Of a DNA stretch of 64,000 bases, positions 44,401-54,849 are shown one piece after another; within the stretch, counting starts at the first letter, position 1, and the number at the start of each line of letters is the position of its first letter. Below the pieces are notes generated by a model. It was not told the DNA's origin, ran no database searches, and worked only from the letters and a program-made list of their open reading frames with translations. The translations under genes were made by a program, and so were the position numbers. Location: positions 3,224,001-3,288,000 of the forward strand of contig JAQGEQ010000071.1 of the NCBI GenBank assembly GCA_034620365.1, in the 5' to 3' direction. The DNA is from Pegea sp. RAD2-039. Its lineage: Eukaryota > Chordata > Thaliacea > Salpida > Salpidae.

Positions 44401-44634
44401 AGTTACTCCTTATGACGTAGTTATTGATAGCGTCACTGGTAATCACACGTAGCAACTTATACCAGGACATTAATTAGGGATTTTTAACGGCCGCTTTTAT
44501 AATCGAGCTTTTTGGTTCATTTTGCGGCATTTTATTCTCTATTTTACTGCAGATATTCAAATTACTACCGATCTATTCAAAGAAGTATAAAACTCATAGT
44601 AAGACTCAAAAACTGACAATCTTCTACCGTTCAA

Positions 44635-44700
44635 TCACGTGATTTGATTAAACCAATCAGAAGAGCTCACGTGATGAGTTGATTTAAATATGTAGATTGG
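44635..44700. promoter_or_regulatory. Paired E-boxes around a CCAAT box
   Basis: Two identical TCACGTGA palindromes (44635-44642 and 44667-44674) lie 32 bp apart, about three helical turns, with ACCAATCAG between them (CCAAT 44653-44657). An inverted CCAAT (ATTGG) follows near 44696. TCACGTGA is bound by USF/MITF-type bHLH-Zip factors and CCAAT by NF-Y. The pattern is that of a proximal promoter, but the gene it would drive is not identified. Confidence 0.45.
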
Positions 44701-46070
44701 AGGTTGTGTGCAATCTCATCTGATATCGTTTCCTTTAATCATTTGTAAACCTTCTTAAAGTCATCTGCGAGCTACAGCTAACATCAGTTGATTTTTGATT
44801 TTGAACTAATTTATTTTTCTCAACTGTTTTTTTAATAAAAAACTTCTATTAACAACTATTTGTCAGGCTCCTTTTTCACTTATCCAGAACATTTTTGTTT
44901 TGTCTAAATGTAGAAATACTTTTTTAATTTCTTGTTAGAGTATAAAAGTGAAAAAAATTCAAATTAATTACTTAACAAATTTGACTGAAATTTGATTTTT
45001 TTAAAAATTGAAAAAAATTTGGCCTATGACTAATAAAGACTTTGAAATCAATAAATAGTTTATACTTCTTCAAATAATTCATAGAAATCCTTGAGATTTA
45101 TCATGATGATGATAGATATTTAGATGCTTTAAAAATACTTTCAATAAATTTGTTTTTTTGTCTTTTTTTAAACATTGTCAGCAACGTTCAAAATATTTTT
45201 TCAAAAATTTTATAAAAATCGAAAATAAGTTTGATGTATTTTATTGATAAAATATCGAACGGATAAAAACAGAAATGAATGTTTAAACAATTTCAGAAAG
45301 CTTGCTTTTGTTGAAGTTTGTGGCAAGTAATCTTTTTATATTATTTTGTTCAATATAGTGAGTCTTATTAGATATTAAATTCGGTTTAAGAACTCCACAA
45401 AAACAAAAGCGTTGTTGGAGCTAGTTATTTAGTAGAGTAGAAATTAAATGTTACAAAGCTTTTTCTAAAAACATTAATTTATTTTTAAATTATTTGTAAT
45501 CCAACTAAATGATTTGTCTTTTACAAATTACATCCTGTTTTTTTATTTCTTTGATTTAAAATTTGACTTTTTTAATTGAACAATTCTTTTAGAATTAAAA
45601 ACAAAACTCCGTAAATTATCAAAAATTTAATGTGAATTTCTGGAAAGATAATTTTTTATTTAGATTTTTATTATAATTTATTTTCATTTTTAAAAGCAAA
45701 ACCTTTATTTAACAGCAAAAAAGTAAATAAACAAAAATTGAAATCCAAAACTTTAAAAATCAAAGCAAGATTTGATAAATTTCCTTAATAGATCGACTGT
45801 TTGAAGAAAGTATTTTCAGAGTTTATTTACAATCTACGTGATCAAACGATGACTCAGAGATCAGGAAGATAATGTAGTTTTATCAAATTGTTAATCAAAT
45901 TCACACCGATGAAGTAAAAGTTGTTATTTTCATTACTTTTAATCGAAACATTTTTGGGGGCACTTATTTTTTTAAGATGAAACTTTCTTTAAATTACTGA
46001 AATAAGATTTAAAACAAAAAATATTTTTTAGATAATACATTCTACGCAGGAGCTTAGAAGAGAATTAATA

Positions 46071-46520
46071 AATGGCCTACTTCGGCCGAGAACCGCCCTG
46101 CTGTAAGTAAGGGTAGATATTATGATTATCCAGTTATGGCCTGTACATCAGAACTCCGCTCTCCGCGCCAACAAGCGGACGGACTGATGCGGCTTCGTCC
46201 AGCTGATGTTGCAGGAGCTGCCAGAACGACACATAAGAGTATAGTGACGAAGTGCCTACTAGGCTCCAACTCCGGCTTTAAATTCAGAGTTTTCTAGAAG
46301 TGTCTTCTCATTAACCAGATTAGCATAAAGTGAACTCATAATATTATTGCTTAAATACTATTTTGTCTATCTGTGTGATGTAGTGATTGTCACGCCCACC
46401 TACGAGGCGGATGGTTCCGGGTTTGAGTCCAGGGGAACACATATTTGCGACAATAAAAATTTGATTAAAAAAACCCGGGTAGAAGGGCCATGTGAATCTG
46501 GTTATAAGGCTCAGCCCAAA
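46071..46520 (+). repeat. Dispersed repeat copy B (core plus plus-strand tRNA-like unit)
   Basis: The core at 46071-46330 matches copy A (7746-8010) in the same orientation. It is followed by a tRNA-like unit on the plus strand, with an A-box-like TGATGTAGTGATTG ending near 46389, a B box GGGTTTGAGTCC at 46419-46430, then ACACATATTTGCGACAATA and an AACCCGGGTAG-type tail. In copy A the equivalent tRNA-like unit lies on the other strand. No protein is encoded. Confidence 0.65.
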
Positions 46521-46790
46521 AAATAATCTTGAAAATAAGATTTCAAACCAGAGTTATTAGGTTTTATTTAGCCTAGTTCTATTTATTACTGTTTATTTGA
46601 TTTAATTATGAAGATAATGTCTTTAGGTAAATTCCATATATTACTTTTTAAAACTTTTGCTTGTAAAGACTCATGAAAACTTATTGTAAAATAGAACACC
46701 TTTTCATTCTGAATTTATGTTTATTGACAAATTTTATAAACTATCAAATTATAATTACGAATCATGTTTTCAAATGTTTGCTAAAAAGCT

Positions 46791-47912
46791 TCATAGCTTC
46801 ACTACTTTACCAGCAAATAGAATCTGTTTCATCTGATTATGAAAAATAAAAAAATGGAAAGGTTGGTCACAAATGAACACTTCTGATTCCGGTTTAATGG
46901 AAAAGTTCATAACGCTACCCTTTGTAGCTAAATCAAATTTCTTTGTCCAAGTTCCATCTTCGTCGACATTTACATTAGTTTCTTGAACTATCCCGGACAC
47001 TACCATAGCTGTTGTGTACGACACTCTCGACAAATTTGCTTTGTCACCATCAAAGACCTCGTTTAGTCTCAGACCTCTTAGTACTGAAGTATAATCTCTC
47101 CCGTACTTGATACTGAACTGTGGGATAGATACGACCACATGTTTTTCAACTGCAGTTTCAATAAGGTTCAAAATTATTTCATAGTCGAAAAAATTTTGAT
47201 TTAAACCATTTTCAAGTAATATTATCCACATAGATATATTCTGATCTTCATATTTTAATTCTAGAGCAGTAGCTTGTAATAACCCGGAATACTGAATCCT
47301 GAATATTCCATCAGTTTTCATCATTTGAACGAAAGCAGAAGACCCATCCATGTTAGTAAACTTACTTGTGGTAGTCAACTCTTTAAAAAATCTAATATGC
47401 CAATTAGATTCAAACCTGCTGGTGTCTGCTACAATCAACGATGGACGAGAAGTTATCTTATTCGGCTGCACAACTGAACTTTCATTTTGTAACGAATGTC
47501 TAGCAAGCCAGTTATTTATTCTAAGTCTACAGTCTTCAAAATTATCTAACAATCCAAACTTTCGCACTTTGCAGTTGTAAATATCGCTCAGTTTTTCAAC
47601 GTAAAAATCCCTTATAGGTTTATTTGTATAAACTTTACTTGTAAAAACTAAACTCATATTAGGGTTTCTGTTAGATAATGCATCTTTAAACATTAAAATG
47701 TAGTCCACAACATCTTTTTCGTTTTTAAATTCAAGTAGATTTGTAATCTGCTGAAGTGTTGATCCACCTGCTCCTGAAGCTACGATTGAGAGCGCCGTGA
47801 AAATACCATGAGGTGAAAAAATGAAGTTGCACTCATCCTCCTGATGCTGGAGTTCTTTATAAACTTTGTTCGAAAACTTTAACGCTGATTCACAAGAATT
47901 AAAATTTTCCAT
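46791..47912 (-). CDS. SERPIN: Intracellular-type serpin, intronless, probably non-inhibitory
   Basis: Serpin-fold protein of 373 residues in one open frame, the full length of a clade-B-like serpin. There is no signal peptide, so it is likely cytosolic. Family marks: NFIFSPHGIFTALSIVASGAGGSTLQ, an N-F.S.W-type segment read here as TSRFESNWHIRFF, and a PFHFFIFHNQMKQILFAGKVVKL end. The reactive-centre hinge, normally EEGTEAAAAT, is here DEDGTWTKKFDL. The small Ala run needed for loop insertion is replaced by bulky and charged residues, so protease inhibition is doubtful (inference). The coding region has no intron, unlike its neighbours. An acceptor-like site lies 13 nt before the ATG. A TTTATT (complement of AATAAA) is at 46720-46725. 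Confidence 0.93.
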   Translation of the reverse strand: MENFNSCESALKFSNKVYKELQHQEDECNFIFSPHGIFTALSIVASGAGGSTLQQITNLLEFKNEKDVVDYILMFKDALSNRNPNMSLVFTSKVYTNKPIRDFYVEKLSDIYNCKVRKFGLLDNFEDCRLRINNWLARHSLQNESSVVQPNKITSRPSLIVADTSRFESNWHIRFFKELTTTSKFTNMDGSSAFVQMMKTDGIFRIQYSGLLQATALELKYEDQNISMWIILLENGLNQNFFDYEIILNLIETAVEKHVVVSIPQFSIKYGRDYTSVLRGLRLNEVFDGDKANLSRVSYTTAMVVSGIVQETNVNVDEDGTWTKKFDLATKGSVMNFSIKPESEVFICDQPFHFFIFHNQMKQILFAGKVVKL

Positions 47913-50900
47913 TTCTTAAGTAAGTCTGTAAAAAAAAGAACTTTTATTGATACTTTTTTAGAGTTAAAGAATTCCGGTAAATGGTCATTTGCACCTGCCT
48001 AGAAGCAAACGTTCCTCGGGCACCAAGTGTAGCAATTGTTTAAATGACAAAACAGCAAATATAGAATTAAGGAGTAAAAATGAAGCCAACTTTATCGCCC
48101 AATAGTGCAAGAATAAGCTTATACATCGAGATTACTTAATTCATTAAAGTGTCAAAACTGTTCAGAAAATATTTTAACAAGTTGTAGTATTAACTGTATT
48201 ATATAATTCATCATCAGTATATCGCAATAAATTATTTGTGATTTTACTCAAAAAGAAATGAGTATTTGTTTATCAAGTTTGATATCCAAAAAATTACATT
48301 TGAATAGATTGAAAAAATTTGAATTAATTTCTGGATCAATTTTACAAAAATAAACACTCACAATCATTTTGAATTTGCTTTTGTTAGAAAAATGCCTTTT
48401 CATAGATTAAAAGTAACAACACGAACAGAAAATACAAGCCACCAAAGTTTTCATTAAGTATCGAAAATAAGAATTAACAATTCCTAATTACAGAAAAGTT
48501 ATTATTATTATAATAAAATATACAACGATAATAAAGCTAAATTAAGCTTTTAAACAAAATATAACTAACATTGTTAAATTTGACAAAATTTGTGTACAAT
48601 TAATAGTAGAATTTCTGTGTGACTTCCATCATTGATTCATGCATTAGACTGTTTCCTCACTATTTAAAATCAAATTCTTTTACTGTTTTGTAACAAGAAC
48701 TTTAATAATAATTATTTAAAAAATTTACGACAGCATTTTAAACTGAGTAGCAATTGATATAAAAATCAAACTCAATAAACTAAAAATTGTATCAGCTTAA
48801 AAACTTTTCAATTCTAATTTTAAACCAAGCCTACGCTTATCAATACAGCAAACAGCTATGCTAAAGTCCTTCAACTGACCAACAAATAAATGACCATCAG
48901 ATAATTCTAATTACATTACTAAAGTGAAACATATCAAGCTAATGTAAAGCTTGTTTTAGGAGTTCTCGGTACTGCATATGTTAATAAGTAACTATTCATT
49001 ACTAGAAATTCCATTTGTTTTCAAAAATTTATGAGGATTTAAAAATCACTTTTGAAAAATTTTTGTTTGACTGCTGGCTAATGATTATATAACGATGTTT
49101 TATGGGAAGCGCAAACAACTGATAAATATCAATAACTATCTATCAATTAGTATTAAAATATAGTTATATCACAATGTAAGGTTACAATTTTTCTACTCTA
49201 GAATACCTATTTGTCTTTAAAACAAGGTTCATTACTCTTGAAATTTTTTACTGATATTAATTGTTACACAGAACAGACGAATCATCGTTTCCTACCAGGC
49301 AAATATGAAAAAAAACATTTTCTAACAAACTAAAATTTACAAATTTTAAAATACTATCTTAAAATAATCTAATGCTTTATAGACAATACAAATGAATAAA
49401 AGTAAGATTATAAAATTAATAACACTGACTATGGTTCAGATCATTAGTCAGCATTTAGTAGTTGTAAAAAGTACAAAGTAATCGTAACGCCTAAATATCA
49501 AAATCGCATTTAATTCACTATAATTTTGCTTTTATCTGCTAGCTCATTGAATAATTTTATTTCTATTGAATAAGTTTTATTGCATGCTGAAATGTAGCTA
49601 ACATTGTTTCTTTTGCTACACATCGATCATAAATGGTTTTATTATCATAATACAATAGAACTTTCATTTAACTGCTACATTATTTTTAAGTGGCTTTTTT
49701 AAACACACAATTTAAATTAAAACACATTTAGTAGTCAACCAAAACTTACCAAGCATGTTTTTTCACATATGTTGTTTTAGTTCCGCTTTTAACTCTAATT
49801 TATAGTTTGTTACTTTAATATCTTACTTAAAGTATACTATCAACACCAAGGTTTTTTATACATACAAGCCATCTGTATTCTTTGTCTGGTTTTTTATTAG
49901 GATAAAAAGTTCAACAGATCCATGTTATAAATCAGAGAAAAAAAGTAAATAAAATATTTCAATAAGTTCTTTATAATAAGACTGTATAGTTTTATGTTTT
50001 AGAGGTTTTTAAAAATATATATTTTGAAAAAGTGTACTAAGGCGGTTAATACCTAGTTTTAAAAGCATTATAAATTAATTGAAGCAAATTGAAAATATAC
50101 TACTGTCGATATACTCTTATTAATATATAAATTAGTACTTGAAATTAAAAACTGTTTGACATTTTTTTCAAAGTATTTTATTTTAAAAGTAATTTTATGA
50201 TTAAATTTGATTATTGGTGCGGCAATAGTTATAAACATTTAACAGATAAAAGTATTTTTTGAATAACGATCATTAGGTGTAGATGCCTTTACTAACCACT
50301 AACAATTTTTGTACAATAATACAAAGTTGTGAATTTTAAGATATCTAGCAGATTTTATTAATTTGTTCGTGAGTTTTCATTCAGTAGTCTTTCAAAAGTA
50401 ATTAGTTATTTTAGAGAATATCTTAGAATTTTTTTTTATTTAAATCAATAGTTTTTATTCCATAGAAAAACTTTTTCCAATATCTTTTATTTTGTATTAT
50501 GTTTTAATTTATTAACAGTTTTATTTAGATAATATTATTAAAATATTGTTTTTGGATGAATTATCCAAAATTTTATATTTTTAAGTTAAACAAGAATTAA
50601 TATTTTCAAGCTAAAAAAAGCAAGTACATTTTAATTGTAGCAATATAATTTTAGATATATTTTTATTATCAAAGTCTTTATCTAAAATTTTCAGTGCATT
50701 TATTATATTCTAAATAGATGAAGTTAAGTTTTTAATTTTGTTTAATCTTTCAATTTATTTTAAAATTTATAATTTTTCATTTATCTTTCATAATTTTGAT
50801 TGTGTTTTAATCATTAAAATTTCAAATTTATTTTTTATAATATTTTTTTCAATTCTATTATTTATCAATAAAATAATTTTATATAGTTTTTTTTTATAAA

Positions 50901-51093
50901 CAATATTAATAGTTTAAAATTACTTTTATGTAACTCAAATTTGATACATTTTAAAATGGTTCTTTTTAAATTTATCTTAAATTTTAATCTAAAAATAATT
51001 TGCTTCAATTGTTTTTTACAGCATTTATATCATAAAAAATATCAAATTTTTTTGAGAATAAATTTGTTTAATTTTGTTCATCTAATAAACTAA
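47913..51093. other. Intergenic region between the serpin and NXT
   Basis: About 3.2 kb, extremely AT-rich from 50.0 to 51.1 kb. It contains one member of a direct-repeat pair (49810-49975). No exon is recognised. Confidence 0.55.
49810..49975 (+). repeat. Direct repeat, copy 1 (left of NXT)
   Basis: About 165 bp matching 52892-53055 in the same orientation. Shared blocks include ATCTTACTTAAAGTATACT, GCCATCTGT/GGCATCTGT, TTTTTTATTAG and CAGATCCATGTTATAAATCA. The ends show no coding potential and no terminal inverted repeat that I can see. Confidence 0.7.
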
Positions 51094-52838
51094 ATGGAGG
51101 CTTGTACTAATGTAAGAAATATAATTTTTTGTTTTTCTTGAAATTTAAAAAGTATTTTTATGTTTATAGTCAGTTCAATTAATTATAGTTGGTGAAGTCA
51201 TTAAAGAATTTATTTATTTTATTTAATACATGACTGCCAATGACAGATTATAACAAGCACCAAACTGTATAAAATTAATGATAAAGTTTCAAGTATCTAA
51301 GTTTAAAATAATTATTGTGGAAAAATTAAGAATTGACTCCTTAGGTATAAGTAAATATAAGTTATGAATCAAAAGTACAAAATAAGTAGAGAAAATGAAG
51401 AAACTTATGGTGCTATATATCACTTGTTAAGGAAATTATTTAGATAGAATTTGTTTATTTTTATAATTGTTTCATATTTATAAAAAAATATTTTGATTTC
51501 TAACATAATAGAAATATGCTTATAGGCTGATGGCAAATCTGTCCCACTTAAAGAAACGTTGGAATTAGCTAACAAAGCAGCAAAAGAGTTCATCAACTTG
51601 TACTATAAAATGTACCAGAACTCTAGACATGTAAGTTAAAAATTAATTTAACAGAAATACTTTTTATGAATCTGAGGTTAATGTATGAAATTATTTTTTA
51701 ATATAGTAACTGATATATTTAATTTATGGTTTAACTTGATTTCAAAATTTGATAGTTCAATAATAATTTTCCAATAGCTCTCAAATTTTATTTAAAATAT
51801 TGATTATTTCTCTAAAATTTTATCTACTTTAGAATCAATAATAAAGTTGTGATATTTTTATAGACGTTAGACAGAATTTATCATGAAAGTGCCAACATGC
51901 TTTATCGTGGAAATCTTGTTCAAGGGTCTGAAAAAATTACCAGATTTATACAAGTCAGTTTTCAAATATTTGCAACTTATAAAATCAAATTCTAACCAAG
52001 ATTTTGATTTTTCACGTTTGAGATTTACTTTTTATGGTCAAGAGAATTGTATATTCTTACATTATATTCAACAAACCAACAAATGCTTAATGACAATTTT
52101 TTTTTATAGTTTTAGTGGGTCTAGCAATTATTTTTATTCATTAGTAAAATTTACTGCAGATCATAATTATATACCAATTCCGTTAAATAATCATCATATT
52201 ATCCATTTTCATGGTTTGTTGTTGTTTGGTGTCTAGCAATTTATCTTTCTATGTAGTAATCATGATTTTTTGATAATTTTCAAACTGTTTATGAATTTTC
52301 AAATAACTCAGTATCTATGTTATATGGGTCTAATTATTAGTTCAATAGTCTCTATTCAAGATATATTCCTATTGGTTTCTGATTGATGTGTTTCTGGGTA
52401 AAAGATATCCGTCCAAAAAGTCCAAACTTTTTAAACAAGTATCTACTAACAGCATATGAATCTATCTCTAAACAAATTCCCGGTTTGAATTTCACTATGT
52501 CTTTAACATCATCATCCACAGCATATGTAGCGTTCTCGGTTGAAGCACCCATTATTATTGTTAACATCTCTGATTTATCTTTTTTTAATCTCTATTTAAT
52601 TCATTTTTGTTTTTGATTCTAGGATCTTCCTATTTGCCAATTCGTCATCGACACATTAGACTGTCAACCAGTGTCAAAAGACTTCACAAGTGGCAAAGAA
52701 ACTTTATTGTTAAGTGTCAGTGGTACAGTGAAATATGAAAACCATCCCTTGCAAGCCTTTACTCAACACTTTATGCTTTTTAATGAAAAGCAACATTGGA
52801 AGATATTAAACGATTGTATCCGTATACATGATCCTTAA
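51094..52838 (+). CDS. NXT1: NXT1/p15, NTF2-like mRNA export cofactor
   Basis: NTF2-fold partner of NXF1/TAP in nuclear mRNA export. Exons 51094-51111, 51526-51630, 51864-51953 and 52623-52838 are all phase 0 and give 142 residues, against 140 in human NXT1. The first coding exon is only 18 nt (MEACTN), followed by a good GTAAGA donor. Later exons carry ANKAAKEFINLYYKMYQ, LYRGNLVQGSEKITRFIQ, FVIDTLDCQPV, LLSVSGTVKYE, FTQHFMLF and WKILNDCIRI, which follow the NXT pattern VDCQPV..GSVKFE..FNQNFIL..WKIASDCFRF. The last intron (51954-52622) holds long open frames on both strands. The gene is bracketed by two direct repeats. Confidence 0.92.
52350..52620. other. Open frames on both strands inside NXT intron 3
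   Basis: A minus-strand frame of 71 codons (52352-52567) with ATG, and overlapping plus-strand frames, in a patch less AT-rich than the rest of the intron. The composition is protein-like, but neither strand matches a family I know. It may be a transposon fragment or a nested relic. Confidence 0.2.
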
Positions 52839-52891
52839 ACTTGCTTCTTCAAATGAATTACAGAACTCTAATTTTTTCTAATTTTTGATGT

Positions 52892-53055
52892 ATTACTTTG
52901 TTATCTTACTTAAAGTATACTGTCGTCAACAACGAGGTCTTTTCATATATAAAAGGCATCTGTCTTTTTGTGGTTTTTTATTAGAATTAAATGGATAGAC
53001 AGATCCATGTTATAAATCATAAAAAAAAGTCAATACAAATATTACAATAGAATGT
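52892..53055 (+). repeat. Direct repeat, copy 2 (right of NXT)
   Basis: Partner of 49810-49975, starting about 55 nt after the NXT stop codon, so it probably lies in the NXT 3' UTR. The two copies differ by scattered substitutions and small indels. Confidence 0.7.
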
Positions 53056-53229
53056 TTTAAAATCATTCTTTGCATATTCAATTTTCAAGATGAAATAATT
53101 TCTTGAAACAAATTGTTTTAATCATTAAGCTCTTGAAATCAAAAGCAAAAAGTTACTTCTTAATTTGAAAAAAATTAGAATGAAATTGCTTGTTGGAAGA
53201 CTGCAGAGATATCTCATCATTGCTATAAA

Positions 53230-53930
53230 TTATTTGTTGGTAAAAAACGGTTAAAGAAATCGTCGCCAATGAAAGATACACATTTTCCACCTTTCTCGTA
53301 ATTAGGAAGTTTAGGTCTCCTTATTGACCCATGGTCATAGCCGGTCCAATTTGTTCCAGCTCAAGAAGCAGCTTTCTTTGAATTGCAAATTCTTATTTCT
53401 TCTTCATCTTAATAACAATGTCTGGATGCTCTTTATAATTTCTGGTTAGTGTCAGCAGATACTTTTCCTTGTTCTGCAAATGGAGCAGTAGATCTTCTCA
53501 CACGCTGAATTATTAGATGTAACTTCCTCTTTATCCTATTCAGAACATTTGAATCATCTATTTGATCTCTGATCTCATTCTTTATACCTGAAGTATTAGC
53601 TCTTCTTCTGTTTTCTTTTTTTATATTTTCTACTTCAGCTGATTTCTTTTCCTACTCGGTTGTTTTTTTTGTAATTTAAAAATCACATGAGCGACTACCA
53701 CTTCCTTTCTGTCTGCATCTAAAACATCTGTGTCAGCAGTTTCATATTTGTTTCTTTGTTACATATCTAGCGTTTGCCACTAAATCTTCTTGTGGAGCTC
53801 CTAACTCAAACACCACCTTATTATGACTTTTAAGGAAATCCCTTCTCAGCAGCATTTCTTCACAGAATTCTTCCATGACAAACAGCTTTATACTTTTGAA
53901 CTGTTTTTTAACAGTTAGAAGGTCTAACAA
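53230..53930 (-). mobile_element. Degenerate LTR-retrotransposon Pol remnant
   Basis: On the minus strand, 53742-53930 reads like the C-terminal part of a retropepsin-like protease, with an L-RRDFLKSH segment akin to the (I/L)GRDFL..H motif of Ty3/gypsy-type elements. Further down the strand, about 53340-53530, lies a short Arg-rich stretch (QRVRRSTAPFA) interrupted by stops, as in the protease-RT linker. Multiple stops and missing domains mean it is dead. No LTRs were identified. Confidence 0.45.
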
Positions 53931-54547
53931 ATTTACTTATCCGATTATATTTATATCTTTTTAGCTTGCTATAAGAGATGTACGTTTTGTTATTTGCAGC
54001 CATGCATTAAATAAATGAATCATTCTATTTTTCTTATAAGAATAGTTTATTAAATTAACGTTTGTAATAATTGAAATGTGATTTGAAAGATTTTTAAGTT
54101 AATATATTTTCGCCACTGAACCTTAAGATTAGCAGTTAAAGGAACATCTAGCACACTTTTTGAGGGATTTTAGCATAACTTAAATAAAGTCAAATATACT
54201 TTTCAAAAATTAACTAATAAAAACAGAGTAATTAAATTAATCTCTTAGTTTTAAAAAATAATAAAATCTTTCATTTTACTTTTTTGATAAAAAGCTTTTT
54301 TAAACACTTTGTATTCTAACGACATCGTCTTTAATACAGCTAGATATATTTTTTTAATTTTAACTACTTCTTACAACACATAATTTGATATATCTTATAT
54401 ATCATTATCTAACAAAAAACTATCATTGCAATTGTGAATTTCATAAAAGCGAATTACTACTGAAAATTATGTAGCCAGCAATTCTTTTCTCAATGGTATT
54501 AAAACAATCGTTTCATGTGTCTTCTAAATGAATCTACTTTTATTCTA

Positions 54548-54845
54548 GATCTGACGGTGATCTTTTCAATGCATCCCGGCTAAAAGCGAAAAACAAGGTA
54601 AAGAAGATCACCATCCGTGACCTGCTTTTTGTCGATGACGCAGAAATTGATGCACATTCAGCAAAAGAAATACATATGTTATTGGACCGATTTTCTTTAG
54701 CTTGTACAGACTTTAGAAAAGACAAAATTTCTGAGTCAATGTGGTAACGTCCCACATTCAATCAATATCGATGGTGCGACGTTAAGGCTGTAGATGATTT
54801 TGTCTATCTTGAAAATAAAATAACATCATCAGCATCGATTGAATA
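54548..54845 (+). mobile_element. LINE reverse-transcriptase fragment
   Basis: The plus strand encodes DGDLFN..RLKAKNKV...IRDLLFVDDAEI.AHS, the palm segment of a non-LTR retrotransposon RT with the catalytic F(V)DD box. After a stop and frame change near 54747 comes the SINIDGATLKAVDDFVYLENKI continuation typical of CR1/L2/Jockey-like RTs. Only this piece of the element is present, so it is an old 5'-truncated and decayed copy. Confidence 0.7.
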
Positions 54846-54849
54846 TTTT

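Noticed and set aside
47350-47580. A 76-codon plus-strand frame
   Set aside because: It lies antisense within the serpin coding region and has no features of its own.
14900-54040. Similar CAGCCATG(T/C)(G/A)TTA(G/A)A(C/T)AAATGAAT words near 14920 and 53998
   Set aside because: A possible shared repeat end, but the match is too short to call without a search.
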